Below, piece after piece: positions 1 through 12,516 of a DNA stretch of 64,000 bases. The position numbers and the translations under genes were made by a program. The stretch's first letter is position 1; the number at the start of each line of letters is the position of its first letter. The DNA is from Rotaria sordida (lineage: Eukaryota; Rotifera; Eurotatoria; Philodinida; Philodinidae): NCBI GenBank assembly GCA_905250125.1, contig CAJNOL010000451.1, positions 1 to 64,000 on the forward strand, in the 5' to 3' direction. The notes under the pieces are model-generated. The model saw only the letters and a program-made list of their open reading frames with translations, made no database searches and was not told the DNA's origin.

Positions 1-75
1 TCATAATTTATATTTCTAAAATTATTTTATCCCGCCTTAATTTATTTGATAATTAAATATTTTCTTTTCGGTTAA

Positions 76-1897
76 ATGTTTATAACAAATAAAAAGATAT
101 TTTTCTTAATTTTCTTTTTAATTCAACAATATTTTATTTTTTGTTTAAAAACCGAAATAATATTTCATATAAATAATGTACCATCATTATTTCGTTGTGA
201 AAAAAATGGACTATTATTTTATTTCAATCATTTTCCAAATGATAATCTATTTCATCAAACATTAGTAGAAAATGATCCTTCGTGTGATTTATTATTATCA
301 TCAATAGATCAACGTGCTATTATTGAAATTGATAAATTAGATTTATTATGTGAAATATTGAATAAAAAAAAACATGCAAATGAATTTCTTTTATTTTCAT
401 CTAAATGTTCAAAAGATTTATGTAGAAAATTTATACCAACAACAGCTACAATTATTACTGAATATAAAACAGGAGATAGAAATATCGAAAAAATAAATAT
501 AATTTTTCGTGATAATAATCATTCAAGTCAATTAATGATTGGTCATTTAACAGAGGATAAATATTTAGTAAGAAAAATATGAATTTGCTTGGTTTTGTTA
601 TTTTTGATATTCAATTGAATCGTTTTCTTTTTTTTTCTGTCGAGAGAACAAGTAGTTCTTTAAATAATATTGATATTCGAACAAATCAAATTATATTTCA
701 ATATGAGGATAATAATTATTTGAATATGATGTGTGAGTGAGTTTTAATCATTTGTTTTTTCCTCTTCTGAGTTTTTCTTTCTGTTGTTTTTCTAATATAT
801 ATTTATTTAATTTTTTGATATTCATATGTCATTAATTGGAAACCAACTATTGGTACTTGTCATGAATATTATTGGAATCAATCAACTACTGTCAAACCTG
901 ATTGGTCATGGATTTGTTGTATGTTTAAAAATCATATCATAGTATTTATTCGTACGATAGAATGTTTAGATTATTATCCGTCCAAATCTGAAGATCCATT
1001 AGATCATAATATGATTTATAGAGCTGTGAGTTTAATATTATTCTGAATTGATAAGTAGGGATGTGCATGTGGACAGTGATGGATCTAGGATTTTTGTGAT
1101 GTCGGGGGCTTCGACCGAGAAGAGAGATAATCATAATCGCAAAAACATGTTTTCAAGCTCATTAGAGATAGTATCAGCTCATTTATAAACTTTTTCTACT
1201 AGAGAAAATCGAAACAAATCTTTTGGAAAGAGGAGAAGAAAGTGATTACCTTCTCTCTCTTAATTCGCCACTCAGTGTGGATTCTAATCTTCTCTTCACA
1301 TACATTCTGGAGGCGTATCCTTTTTCAATATTTTCTCTCTTATACATTTATCCACTTGACATTTTTATCACCGATTTAAATACCGAACAGTGACTTACTG
1401 ACATTCGTCTTCGCTACAACACTGAAATGTCAACTCTATCAAAATAGATACCCTTTTTATACTGATGTGTTTCAATAGTTCAATGAATACTTAGTCGATG
1501 ATTAGTAACCCAAAACTACAAACTCTTATATGTAACAAAAATAAAAGAATTATTTTCTTATAGGTTGAAGAATTTGAGAAAATAAATCCGAAAGGAACTC
1601 GTATATTGTATGTTATTATGTTTTTCATTTGAATAGAAAGTTTTCATATATTGATATTATAGATTAAGAAAATTGGAAGATAATCAAAATAATTCTTTAT
1701 TATCATCAGATAAAACATTGACTAATGATTTATCAAAAATGTCTACATTTATGTTATTATTTTTGATTTTATTCATAATTATCTGTGGAATTTGTTTTTA
1801 TAATAAAAAGAAAACGAACAATAAATTAATCAATAATCGATCATCAGAAGAATCACAATATTCTCCAGAAATATTAGATGAAACTTCCATTGAATAA
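76..1897 (+). CDS. secreted or type I membrane protein, family unknown
   Basis: Not recognised. Exon 1 (76-567) begins with a hydrophobic signal-peptide-like stretch (IFFLIFFLIQQYFIFC) followed by a cysteine-containing extracellular region. Further exons are supported by frame: about 645-732, a Trp/Cys-rich exon ending at 1025, 1564-1607, and the last exon from 1663. The join 1607/1663 restores a continuous frame into a single transmembrane helix (MLLFLILFIIICGICFY), then a short basic, Ser/Glu-rich cytoplasmic tail and a stop at 1895-1897. The predicted topology is therefore type I. I could not find a clean acceptor for the exon containing WKPTIGTCHEYYW (about 830-1025), so the middle of the model is uncertain. 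The 538-nt intron after 1025 is long for this window and carries a possible transposon end. Confidence 0.55.
1070..1130 (+). mobile_element. possible hAT-like element end inside an intron
   Basis: Inside the long intron of the preceding gene, the stretch starting near 1074 (acagtgatggatctaggatt) resembles the CAGTGGCGGATCTAGG-type terminal sequence common in nonautonomous hAT elements. I recall that motif from general knowledge of the superfamily. No matching inverted right end was found before 1560, so at best this is a truncated relic. Confidence 0.2.
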
Positions 1898-2221
1898 TTT
1901 ACGTTATTGTTATTGCACAATAAAGGAAAGAGAAAAAAACGACCTTCTATGTATATCATAAATTGTTGTTCTTTTTTTTTGATTCTTTTTCTCAATTTTT
2001 CGAGAATAAAAAAAAAAGGAGTGTTAACCGCTCTTTCTTCTTTTTTCTTTCTGATTCTTTTTCTTCTACGCGCTCTTCGAGAACAATCTCGAAAATTCGT
2101 TACGTCAATAATTTGTCTTACAACTGCCAATGCACACATATATATATAAGCACCATTTCAAACGGTAAAAACAAGTATATAAAAAAAAGTTACTTTGAAT
2201 ATTTTGATTTTTGTCTACATT

Positions 2222-3025
2222 ATGAGTCTTCTTTCACCGTTTCGCAACGATCCGTTTTTTTCTGGTATCGATATACCACAATCATTAGCACTTGAACATG
2301 GACCAAGATATGATAATCGTGATCGACAATTAACACAACGTCAACAAAATAATAATCGAGAATTAGATATATTTGGTAATCCATTTGCATATATGCAAAA
2401 TGTTATGGATAATATGCATCAAATGATGAGTCAAATGGAAACAAGAATAAACAGTAATGATTTTAGTGGACCAAATAGTTACGGAGTTTCATATAGTTCA
2501 TCATCTGCAATGAGTATGGATCGAAGTCAAGGTGGACAACCAAGAATTATTCAAGCAGCATCAGAAAAATTACGTGGTCCTGAAGGTAAATTATCGAATT
2601 TTTTGTGAATAGTTCGTTTGTTTTTTTTAACAAAATTTTTCTATTTAGGTTTTTCTCGAACACGTAAAGCTGTTCGTGATACAGGTCGAAATTTAGAAAA
2701 AATGGAAATAGCTCATCGACTTGGTGAACGTGGTCATAGAATATTAAAAGAACGTGATCCATCAACTGGACAATTATTAGAAAATCGTGAATTTGACCAT
2801 ATTGATGATGAAAATAAATTTGAACGTGAATGGTTTAATCGAGCAGACCAATTAGGTTTGAAAAATTTCAATGGACATGGATTTAATTCAAATCCAAATA
2901 ATTTATTAATGTCACCATCATCATTTGAACAACATCGATCACAATCTCAAGAGCCAAGACATTTACCTATTGAATATGAAAGATCAAATGATAATAATTC
3001 ACGTTATCAACAACGTCGAAAGTAA
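2222..3025 (+). CDS. MLF: myeloid leukemia factor (MLF) family protein
   Basis: Two exons, 2222-2585 and 2649-3025, joined across a 63-nt GT-AG intron that splits a Gly codon; the product is 246 aa. Start at ATG 2222 gives MSLLSPFRNDPFFSG; the frame runs further upstream only through non-ATG codons. The MLF core is recognisable: an N-terminal FRNDPFF motif, the FGNPFAYMQNVMDNMHQMM region, then the conserved stretch with SRTRKAVRDTGRNLEKMEIA, HRLGERGH, and the D-E-N-x-F-E-R-E-W motif. The tail is Gln/Arg/Asn-rich and low complexity. MLF proteins are 14-3-3-binding regulators linked to transcription and proteostasis in animals; that role is family knowledge. Length and two-part structure fit the family. 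Confidence 0.9.
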
Positions 3026-5904
3026 TGAACCATGTAAAATAATGACTCTTTTTTTTTTGTATTGAAATGACTTGTATATAACGTTTATCTTGTCTCTTTT
3101 TTTGTTCTGATAAATAACAACAGAATGTTTTTAAGTAAAAATTATATTTTTCTGTCACGTTAAGGAGTATGTAGCAAAAATAAACGACATAGTAAAAAAA
3201 TTTTGTTTTTGATTACTAAATTTGTACCGAAAAATTTCAGCTTTGGTGAATGAGAATTTCTTAAGACAAAGACACATTTATCATAATGTATTGAAGTGCG
3301 ATAAAAGTCGAAACTTTGGTTTTTTGCTGGATCGTTTTTTTCTTTCAAAAACATCAAACTTTGATGAGTAAAGTTTATTTCCAAAAGAAATTTTAAAACA
3401 AATGCTGTGAAAGAATATCTCCGAAAAGCTTGTAACAATGCAAATAAGATTGGAAAATTCTATCTGTTTGTCAAAGTTTAACGTTTAAGAAAAAAAAATC
3501 TATCAAAATAAAGTGTGCTGTTATTTTAATCAAGAAAATATATAACTTATTATCCAAAGCATTTTTTCATTGGTTGACTATGAGAACAGGATAGTTTCTT
3601 AAAATTCATATATTCGGAGAGGAAATCAAGTAATCATTGTCTATACTTTACAACATCAAAGAAAAGATTTACTTAATTTACCTTCGTTATTGACTTATAA
3701 CAAACAATCTAGTTTTTCTTTTCGTTAAGTTAATACTAGACAATAAATATTATACGACTAAATAATTGCAATTCCTATGTTTTATGTCAAAAAAAGATAA
3801 CATTTATTGTTGTTCATTATAAATGGAAGATCACAAATAGACAATCATTTTATCCGTATTAAATAAAAATAGATTCGCAATATTGACCAGTCATTTCTTC
3901 TATCTGTTACAATTAGAAATGTGCAGGAACCACGTTTTTTTTTGTCATAGCCTCAGTAATCTCCTTTTCAGTGATTCCGATCCCTCTCATCTCTACTTAC
4001 AATAATCATGCTGAATGTTGAAACAAAGAATATTAATTATAAATGTCTTAAATGATAATTTTTTCGACGTATGATTGAAATAATACGATCTGTACGTTTC
4101 AGAAATGCTCATTTCAAAGACAGTTTCGACATTTCAGCTAAATAAGCAAATAGAAGAAACTCTACAATAAGATTGAATAAATAGAAAAAATCAAGTTGTT
4201 GAATACTCATACTAATATTTGATCAGATATCTGATGAATTAACATAAGTAAATTATCCATATTAAATAACATTATACAAATATAAAACAGATGCTGTGAT
4301 AATAAGACCAGTTGATACGGCATTATGAATTAATCATTTATAGTTTCTAACGATAGAGTATCCTTTGAAATATCAGGATTCTTCATAGATTATTCATGCA
4401 CAATCAACAATAATTGTAGGCGGATAAAACAATGTTATAATAGAATAGATTAGTGTTGAATTATTAGAAAGAATGATTAATAGAAGATGCTGAATAATAA
4501 AACATTATCGTTTTGTATTTAAAAATGATTCATGAATAATAAGTATATGTTTTTCGACTGATACCGAAAGCATGAGTACCTCTATAAATTTAAATAACGA
4601 AAAAGAATATTGATTATAGAATTGCAAAGTATACTTCCTTCATTTTCAATCTTTGCTCTGGACTAGAGCATTACAACTTAGTAAAATAATTAACATTTCA
4701 ATTTTATACATAAGTATATGAATGAATTCTGATAATGATATTTTATTTTTTTAATGTCAGGAAACAGATGAACTTAATAATTCATTTGATTTAACTATGA
4801 TTCATTATTTTCTTTAGAAAGGCATATTTTTCTTTTCTATGAAACCTGATCTTTAATAAATATGGAATATTATAGCGAGTAAGTGGAAGCTTTTTCTTTC
4901 CATAGACCACGACAGACAGACATCTATCTATAACGATCTATAAAGAAAATATTTTGCTAAAACTTTGTCATTTATATTAAAAATAGTCTAATTGTATTTT
5001 ATCTGTTTCTCTTATAGAGATTATAGTGCAAATTCAGACAACGATTGATTCTCTATTAGTTATAAACATAATTTTTTTTTCTTCTTTTTCTTACTTTTAT
5101 ATGATCGATGATTACCTTCACTCTCATCATAAATACGCGAGGGATACGGTTGACTGACGACAAAAAAAGACGTAATGATAAAAAAAAATTTTGCCTTTAG
5201 AAAAAAGAACGAAAGATAAATAGGATACATTTATACAAATAAAACTGTCTTTTTGTCAAATACAACAGCCAGCGCATTGAAAGGAACCATCATAATAATG
5301 ATAAATAAATGGTTATCATTACAATATGAAGAATTTGCACGCACAGTAAACTTTTTAACACACATTCTTTTATTTTTCTATTTCAAAAAATTCACAACTA
5401 CATGAAGATTTAATAAGTTATAATATTTTCTCTTTGGATATTATAATTTTCTTTCATATCATATTTATTACACAAACTATCGAAAGAAATTTTATTATGC
5501 AACATACTCTCAAACGATATTTTTTAACAATATCTTTAATGTTATTATTGACTTATATAGAAGTATTTCATTTTCTTTTTATTTTTGACAATGATCCAAT
5601 CTATTTGATTATTATTGCAAGTATATTGGTTACCCCTCATTACTATCGTTACGATTCCCAGCGGCAATAATTCTAATTTGTTTTTTTATTCAACTTCATT
5701 CTTTCAATAAATATTACTTTGCTTGTTGTGAATGAATTATTAAGATAGCTGAACGCCATTATCTTCGTAAAATTTTATTGTGAACTCCAAGAAACTAAAT
5801 ATCATCTGACTATGTTTTTGATGCGTCTTTTTTTTATAATTAAAGAAATATTTACTTCACATATTGAAGTTATGACCCAGACTTGGAAATAGTTATCTAG
5901 TTTG

Positions 5905-6480
5905 ACATTTTCTTTTTCTGTTAGAAAAGTTTGAAAATGAATATATGAAAGTGATTTAACTAAACGGATAAAATAAATTATGATAATCAAGATTTTTTAG
6001 AAATTTGTGTAATCATAAGAGTTAATAAATATAAAAATTTTCGGCTTTGGTAATCATATTCATATGCTTACCTATATTAATACAATCTTCATGACTCTAA
6101 TTATTCATGCTTGAATTAGTAATGAAAAATTTTATTACTGAAATAGAAATATTGTATTTGTTTGCATTTCTCATTTCTTGTTTTAATAAAAACAATTGAA
6201 TAATACATACTCATCAAAACAAAACTTATCAAATCCTTTGAAAACAACACTTTTAACCCTTTACTCCCGATGACGAGTGCAGAAGGGTTACTAATAAAAT
6301 AATCATACAAATAGAGTATTAGTCTCGTCTATAAGGTAATGATATGGATAGAATGAACAGATGCATTACATATTATGCGAAATAATTTGATAAGTTCAGT
6401 TAGAAGAAACGAAAAAATAGGATAATTTGAAAAGTTATACTTTTGCATTCTACAATGATAGTTATTGAATTTACATTTGA
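5905..6480 (+). repeat. dispersed repeat, copy 1
   Basis: This stretch recurs in the same orientation at about 14707-15305. Shared blocks include one around 6330 (ggtaatgatatggatagaat, continuing through acagatgcattacatattat), a block near 6145 with tttgtttgcatttctcatt, and one near 6035 with ttttcggctttgg. Small indels and substitutions separate the copies, so it is an old interspersed repeat. No coding frame or TIRs were recognised. Confidence 0.75.
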
Positions 6481-7508
6481 GTTCTATTTATACGATTAAT
6501 CATGAAACGTTTTAGTTCAAAAGATACTTATATTTTACTCTAATTAGCGTTTGTTTTTTGTCGCTGTGAATTCGAAAACTCACGCTTCAACCGATCCGAT
6601 GATCAGAGTTATGAAAAAATTCATTGCTAAGAGAACTCTAGCTCAAGTCAAGAAGTATGGGTAGATTTCGACAGAAAAACATCGGAAATCGAATAAACTT
6701 GAAAGCAGTATTCAGGATCGGAGAGTCTTCGGATTTTCCGATCACTTCTGTCCAACTTCCTGTTATCTTCCACTGGTTCCAGTGAAATTCGATATTCTTT
6801 CTAATTCATTATCTATCATAAGCTGTTTTTCACAACTGTCTTAGATATAAGTAAAGAGGGTAGCACCTAGCTCTTGCTACTCACTTCATTTGAATTATCT
6901 CGAAGCTTGACAGGAAACTAAATTCAGAAGAACGTGGAATTTTTCGGCTACCTTTCTGTCCGATGGTTATACGTGCTATTGAAAATTAGAAAATGGACAG
7001 TATCGATTCGATCATGATCTTACTTTATTCATCAATTTCAGTTATAACAGTGGAAAAGCTTCTAGTCGCAAACCAATCTGCACAAATAAAGATCAAAACC
7101 TGTCAGTCAAAAAGTGATATGTGGCAATAAAGGTGAAAAGCTTCCAACCACAGAAAAATTCGTAACAGTGAGGACAGAAAGCTTCGATTAACTTACCGAT
7201 GTAACGGAGTTAGACAGACAACCTTTATCACTCACAGTGATGTGAAACGTCAACGACTAAACAGTTCGACCCATGGAGCAATTTCGCGACTCATCTATTC
7301 GGCTAAGTGCACGTGAAAAGTATCATGTCACACTGGGATATGTGGAAGAGTCAGCAAAAGAATTACAAAGACCGATCAATGTGTCAGGCTAGTCGCAAAA
7401 ATCTTCATCATACCCATCAAATGACTTAGGATGATAACGAAAACATTATAAACACAGAAGAATTCATGAGAGGAAGAGCAGAAGCTGGAGAACCTTGCCA
7501 TATATGAA

Positions 7509-7578
7509 GGGTGTGGGTGTGGGTGTGATTGTAGATAAAAAGAAAGCCAACACCCACACCCACATCCACACTCACACC
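7509..7578. repeat. inverted telomere-like TGTGGG tract
   Basis: Positions 7509-7527 read as three GGGTGT units plus G. After a spacer of about 23 nt, positions 7551-7578 hold the complement, CACCCACACCCACAT followed by degenerate units. The G-rich strands point towards each other, the arrangement expected at a head-on fusion of two chromosome ends, and the arms can also form a hairpin. The unit equals the bdelloid telomere repeat as I recall it. It is short, so a simple-repeat hairpin is also possible. Confidence 0.6.
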
Positions 7579-8273
7579 TATACCCAAGTCCTCACATGGT
7601 CTGAGTAAATCATTCGTCATAAAACAAATGCTTGAACAAGCATTTTTTTTTTCTAGCTAAATCTATAGATTTATTTTTATCCATTGTTCTCTATACTTAT
7701 TTGAGAACACAGCTGTGCAAATTCTCGCAAAGTCCGTGCCATCAGTGTTCAATGGGTTTTATTAAAAAATTGTAACAGACATAAAGATTTCTTGTTCTGA
7801 AGTTTTCAGCGAATCTCGTCGTCCATTCATTGAAATATAAAGGACATAAAAGTGCTACAAACGTTTCGGAAGAAACAGTTATGTTTTAATGAAACTTATG
7901 TTAAGAAAACTGGTATAAAATTAGACAATGAAGAATTGATACATAAGGAAATAGTGCGCATTCAATATTGAACAAATTTCTATCATATTAACAATTCAAT
8001 ATAAAAATTTAAAATTACTTTGATAGTGTCATGAAAATATATCTTGGTATGAATATTGGAATTAATATCACACGCATTGGAGATCTTTAAACATATATCA
8101 GATTGAATAAAGCAGTATAATTAAAGCCCAATGGTCGTAAAAGTTGATTATTGTCATCAGACAAAACAGATCAATGTTGACGAACATATTAACACGTATA
8201 AAACTTATTGTTTATTATTTTTCAGATATTTATCGTTTTTTATATTTCGTGAATAGCTTTCTTTCTGTTAAAA

Positions 8274-9608
8274 ATGGCTACAGGCGGTAGAGAAGAAGCG
8301 ACAGCACATAGTATTTTACGTATTATCGGCATTGTCCAGGAGCTACTTGAATTTATCACACCCATTGGTGGCTATGAAGAAATGCCACTTGTTCCACTTG
8401 AAATAGCTGTTGAACCGCTTGTTACTATTCTACCAGCTGTTCAAAGTTGTGTACATGTTGCCAAACAACGATGTAAGAATCCTGCCGATGAATTGACACA
8501 AGATGAGTCCGCGTCAATTATGCTATACACGATGGAGTCGGAGCCACTGAATAAATGCCTTTATTTTGTTTTGAACGATACATTACGATCATCTGAACGA
8601 TAGCAAAAGCTCAGGTCATGGTATCTATTTCTGAGACTCTTCCTTAACGCACTCTATCGTCTTCCGTCACTTCATAAAACTGGATACAGAGGTGTTAGAT
8701 TAGATTTGAGCAAACGTTACGTTGAAGGAAAAACAATTGTCTGGTGGGGTTTCTCTTCCTGTACAATAGTTGTTAATGTTTTGAATTCGGACCAATTTTT
8801 GGGAACGAAAGATCATCGTACAATGTTTACCTTACATTGCCTATCGGCTAAAGATATCCATAAACATTCATATTATCCAGCTGAAGGTGGAGTACTTCTG
8901 ATGGCTGCTACTCAATTCAAAGTAATCGGTTGTCTTAATCGTGATGATCTTCATATTATTCAGTTGGAAGAGACTCATCCACCATATCTATTTTTACTAC
9001 CAGTGTCAATCATTAATCCGCTACCGATCAATCCGACTTCTACAGGTGAGTGAAAATAAAAACAAAAAAACGTTCTATTTTATAAATAATACCTCCGCTT
9101 TCGATATCACGAAGTAAATCATGAATTCTATCTTTCAATCAATGTGTATGTATCATAAAATCTGAATGCACGCAACCAATTTACAGTCTATCTTAAATTC
9201 TAGTCCAAAATCAGCTTAAAATTAATTCGGTTTAAAGAATCAGAAAGAAAATGATTCTATATGGCAATATTCGGTTGAGTTTAATAAAATTTTCGATTTT
9301 GCAAATTTTTTTTAACAAAAAAAAATATAATCGATTTTTTCCTTACATACTTTAAATAACCAATTAAAATCCTGATCGGTTTCAATCACTTGTTGCTTCA
9401 TATATTAATATCTATTTTTGTTTCATCAAATCTAAAGAAGTGATAAAAGTTGATTTGTTTTCTAAATCCACAAATATCACTTGAAATATTTTCTTCAGGA
9501 CATGCTTTCTTCTCCTATACTAGCGGCCCAAAGAGTCGCAGATATTGGGTAGGTGTAATGAAAATTTTTGGTACAGTTACAAATTCACAAAAATACTCTT
9601 GTTTTTGA
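8274..9608 (+). pseudogene. broken arginine ADP-ribosyltransferase (ART)
   Basis: The frame from ATG 8274 encodes an ecto-ART-like domain but is interrupted by TAG at 8601-8603; the same frame then stays open to 9053, so a single nonsense change splits it. Family marks: the RGVRLDLS strand carrying the catalytic Arg, WWGFSSCT in place of the Ser-Thr-Ser motif, and the strand EGGVLLMAATQF where the catalytic ExE motif belongs. There the second, catalytic Glu is Gly. A donor at 9046 and an acceptor at 9498 join in frame to a short exon ending at TGA 9606-9608. ARTs transfer ADP-ribose from NAD+ to arginine; this copy should be inactive on two counts. No signal peptide is evident. Such genes are numerous in bdelloid rotifers (recollection). 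Confidence 0.8.
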
Positions 9609-11640
9609 ACAAGTTCTGAGGGATTTGAATGAAGTTAGAGTAAGAGTGAGAAGAAGATCGGACACCTTCATCTCAAACACTCACATTCGTACCAATCCAA
9701 CAGTGCCACAGGTCCAGAAACTAGGGGATCTTAGAGATCTCCACAGAGATGTTATATATATAAGCATTTTCACCCTACTCATGTATTACACATATCTAAT
9801 ATTAGCTTTTATCTCTAGAAGAGCTACCGTATCTCTCATCACATCTCTGTAAGGGATGCCACATCTCCAGGATTTGCATCCCCTTATGAAAATTTTTTTT
9901 TTAATTTTAGCCTAGGGATGATGCTGGAGATGTATCTCCTTAAGAGCCATTGCACGAAAGAGACTGCCAAAGTACGGCCCACGTGCTCAATTAATCTCAC
10001 AGATTTCAATGAGACTTGGCCCAAATGTAGCCCTAAGTGAGATATAAAAAGGCCTAAAATTTCAGCTTCTAAAGCCGCTCCCTTCTTGAGATATTGAAAT
10101 CACAATGGAGGCACCCTCAGCTAAAAAATGACGATAACCAATGCAGCACCCCTCAGTGTATACTTCGCCATTTTTCAACCATGATGTTTTTTGACATGAA
10201 ACTTTGAGAATATATGGTACCATGGGTACCCTACATATTTTCGCAATCAAAATCATTTTCCCACTCGTTAGACGGTATAGAGATATTTGATAGGTTCTAG
10301 ATATACCCTGTACATTGTAATCAGGATTTCTATCGCTTATGAGCGAGTTATGAGTTGCCGCTTTCGAATTAAGTACTACTGCCCTCGAGCTATTAGTAAC
10401 AATTTTCAAAACCTTGGTATTTTACTTTTGACCCAAACAAAAACCTTTTCTAGTGTATATATGAGCTGATTGGGTAAAAATCGGGACCCATTTCCACACA
10501 AGCTGCTCAGTCGCGATCATCAGGTTCTGCTCAAATTAAGATATGTTGTCGAAGGAAGAGTGTTATACATTTTGACGCAAGCCGTTTTAAAAAATATTGC
10601 ACCCTCGAATTTTTATGAGCATTCTACAAAAAGTTCTAAAAATGATTATTTCGTCCAAGGGAGTCCTAATGAGGCCATATCTCAAGAACGGTTCGACCGA
10701 TTGAGCTGAAATTTTCTACAGACATATAACTCAATGAGTTTTACTCATAATAAAATTTTTGTCTCAAGATATTGAGCCATTGGAATTTTATGAATCATCA
10801 AATAGAGAGAAAAATCGACTTTTTAGGCAACGTTAGTGTTTCGTAACTTTTGATTGGAATGAGGTAAGGATCTGAAATTTATATCGTAGATAGAATAATG
10901 AGAGATCTGTCTCCCAGAAAAATTTCAGTCTTCTATATCGTTTCGTTTGGTCAGAGGAGTTCTCTGAAAATTGAGCTTTTGATAAAAATGGAAGTTTTAA
11001 GGATAGACTATCTCCTAAAGTATGGATCAATTTGGAAGCTGACTTTTAGAAGTTGGAAGTACTTTCGCTGGCCTACAATGATATAAAAAAATTGTCGTGA
11101 GATCTCCAGAAATGGCTTGCACCGAAGGTCATCTTTCTGAGGGCTTTATGAGGTGGATATGCCTTTTGGTAGTTCTACCTTATAGAAACGTGCCAGTAAC
11201 GAAGCTGAAACTTTCAACAATCGAAGGCCTCACTATCCTAAGAGTTTAGATCAAAGAATCCTACGAACTTTAAGTGGACATCATGTTTTTTTGAGACCAC
11301 AAAACATCGCCTTTTTGTTCTATAAAGGCCATTTTTATGAATTTTCATCATGTTGTGGTATTGATTTTTTTTGTAACTACAAACAGCAATTGAAAATTTT
11401 TATATAGATATATAGTACTAAGTTAGCAGATTCTGTAGAGTATTATATCAGCTCATTTATATCACACATGTATTAATTGGTCCGATGTGAGGTTATGCGA
11501 AAAATGCATGCGATGGTAAATTCCTATTTCCAGGAAATTCAAATAAAGTGACTATAGGAGAAATTTCATGGGAATTTAATCGAATGCTTTTAAGAATAAT
11601 GATAGAAAACTCTTCTAATTAAAAAGAGAATACAGAAATG
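9609..11640. other. non-coding, moderately GC-richer interval
   Basis: No gene recognised. The base composition is less AT-rich than the surroundings, which suggests inserted repeat DNA. A weak internal inverted match occurs between about 9750 (ccacagagatgt) and 9840 (acatctctgtaa). Short frames on both strands around 10062-11086 lack family features. Confidence 0.4.
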
Positions 11641-11652
11641 AAGTTGAAGTCT

Positions 11653-11815
11653 AAGTTAGGATTGGGCTGGGTTGAGTCGGGTCGGATTGGCTTGGGTTGA
11701 GTTGGGTCGGATTGGGTCGAGTTGGGTTGGGTCGGATTGGCTTGGGTTGAGTTGGATCGAGTCGGGTTGGGTTGGGTTAGGTTGGGTTGAGTGTGGATGT
11801 GTGTATCAGTATTGT
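11653..11815 (+). repeat. G-rich pentamer array (GGGTT/GGGTC-like)
   Basis: Degenerate tandem pentamers such as ttgggttgagt, tcgggtcggat and gggttgggtt run for about 160 bp with the G-rich strand on +. A block beginning gtcggattggcttgggttga occurs at 11681 and again at 11731, exactly 50 nt apart, showing higher-order duplication. It abuts the 55-bp minisatellite on its right. Confidence 0.85.
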
Positions 11816-11840
11816 CTTTGTTCCATCCACACCAATATTG

Positions 11841-12280
11841 CATCGCATCTGGTGTGGGTGCCGCGAAAGGACTGGCCAGAAAACGACATACAACACATCG
11901 TACCTGATGAGAGTGCCGCGAAGGGACTGGCCAGAAAACAACATACATCACATCGCACCAGCTGTAGGTACCGCAAAAGAACTGGCCTCGAAGCGACACT
12001 CATCACATGGCACCTGGTGTCGGTGCCGCAAAAAGACTGGCTATAACACGACACAGATCACATGGCACCAGCTGTGAATGCTGCAAAAGAACTGGTCACA
12101 AAACTGCAGACACCACGTCGAACCAGCTCTGGGTGTCGCGGAAGTACCCGCCACAAAACGACAGACATTGCATCGCACGTGGTTTTGGTCCCGCGACAGA
12201 ATCGGCGAGAAGACGACCCGCACTACATCGCAGTAGGTGTCGGTGCCGCGAAAGAACCGACCGGAAAAGCGATGCTCACG
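11841..12280 (+). repeat. 55-bp minisatellite, eight units
   Basis: The motif ccgcgaaa-(g/a)ga-ctgg or a variant begins at 11861, 11916, 11971, 12026, 12081, 12136, 12191 and 12246: eight occurrences at exactly 55 nt. Units start with catcgcac-like sequence and end with acgacatacatca-like sequence. They differ at many positions yet show no net length change. Because 55 is not a multiple of 3, the open frames seen here on both strands are by-products of the repeat and not genes. Confidence 0.95.
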
Positions 12281-12516
12281 GTTTCCTATTACCTTCTATA
12301 GCTCCTTATATCTTTATTACTTTCTCATACCTCCATTAGCTGCATTACCTCCTATAGCTCCTAGACTCTCGTCAAGTGAAAGCGGAGCCAGCTTCGAGAA
12401 ATACAAAAAAATTTCTCGAAAATTCAAATGAGTTTCCTGAAAATTCAAAGAAGGCATGTAATCAAAGATTTATAGGTATCGTTTCGTCGTCACTTATATA
12501 TTAAAATGAATTTTCG

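Larger units (their letters stand above)
3026..8273. other. gene-poor AT-rich interval
   Basis: About 5.2 kb with no convincing gene. Short open frames (for example 5434-5670, hydrophobic, no ATG before residue 23) show no family features. It holds one copy of a dispersed repeat (about 5905-6480), a less AT-rich segment from about 6550 to 7600, and the telomere-like inverted tract at 7509-7578. The rest is AT-rich DNA without structure I could detect. Confidence 0.5.

Noticed and set aside
1798-2149. Frames antisense to and downstream of the first gene
   Set aside because: Lys/Arg- or Phe-rich translations of A/T runs overlapping a better-supported exon and the MLF 5' region.
11619-12339. 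Several overlapping open frames on both strands
   Set aside because: They lie within the pentamer and 55-bp arrays; a 55-nt period shifts frame each unit, and the lack of stops follows from the repeat composition.
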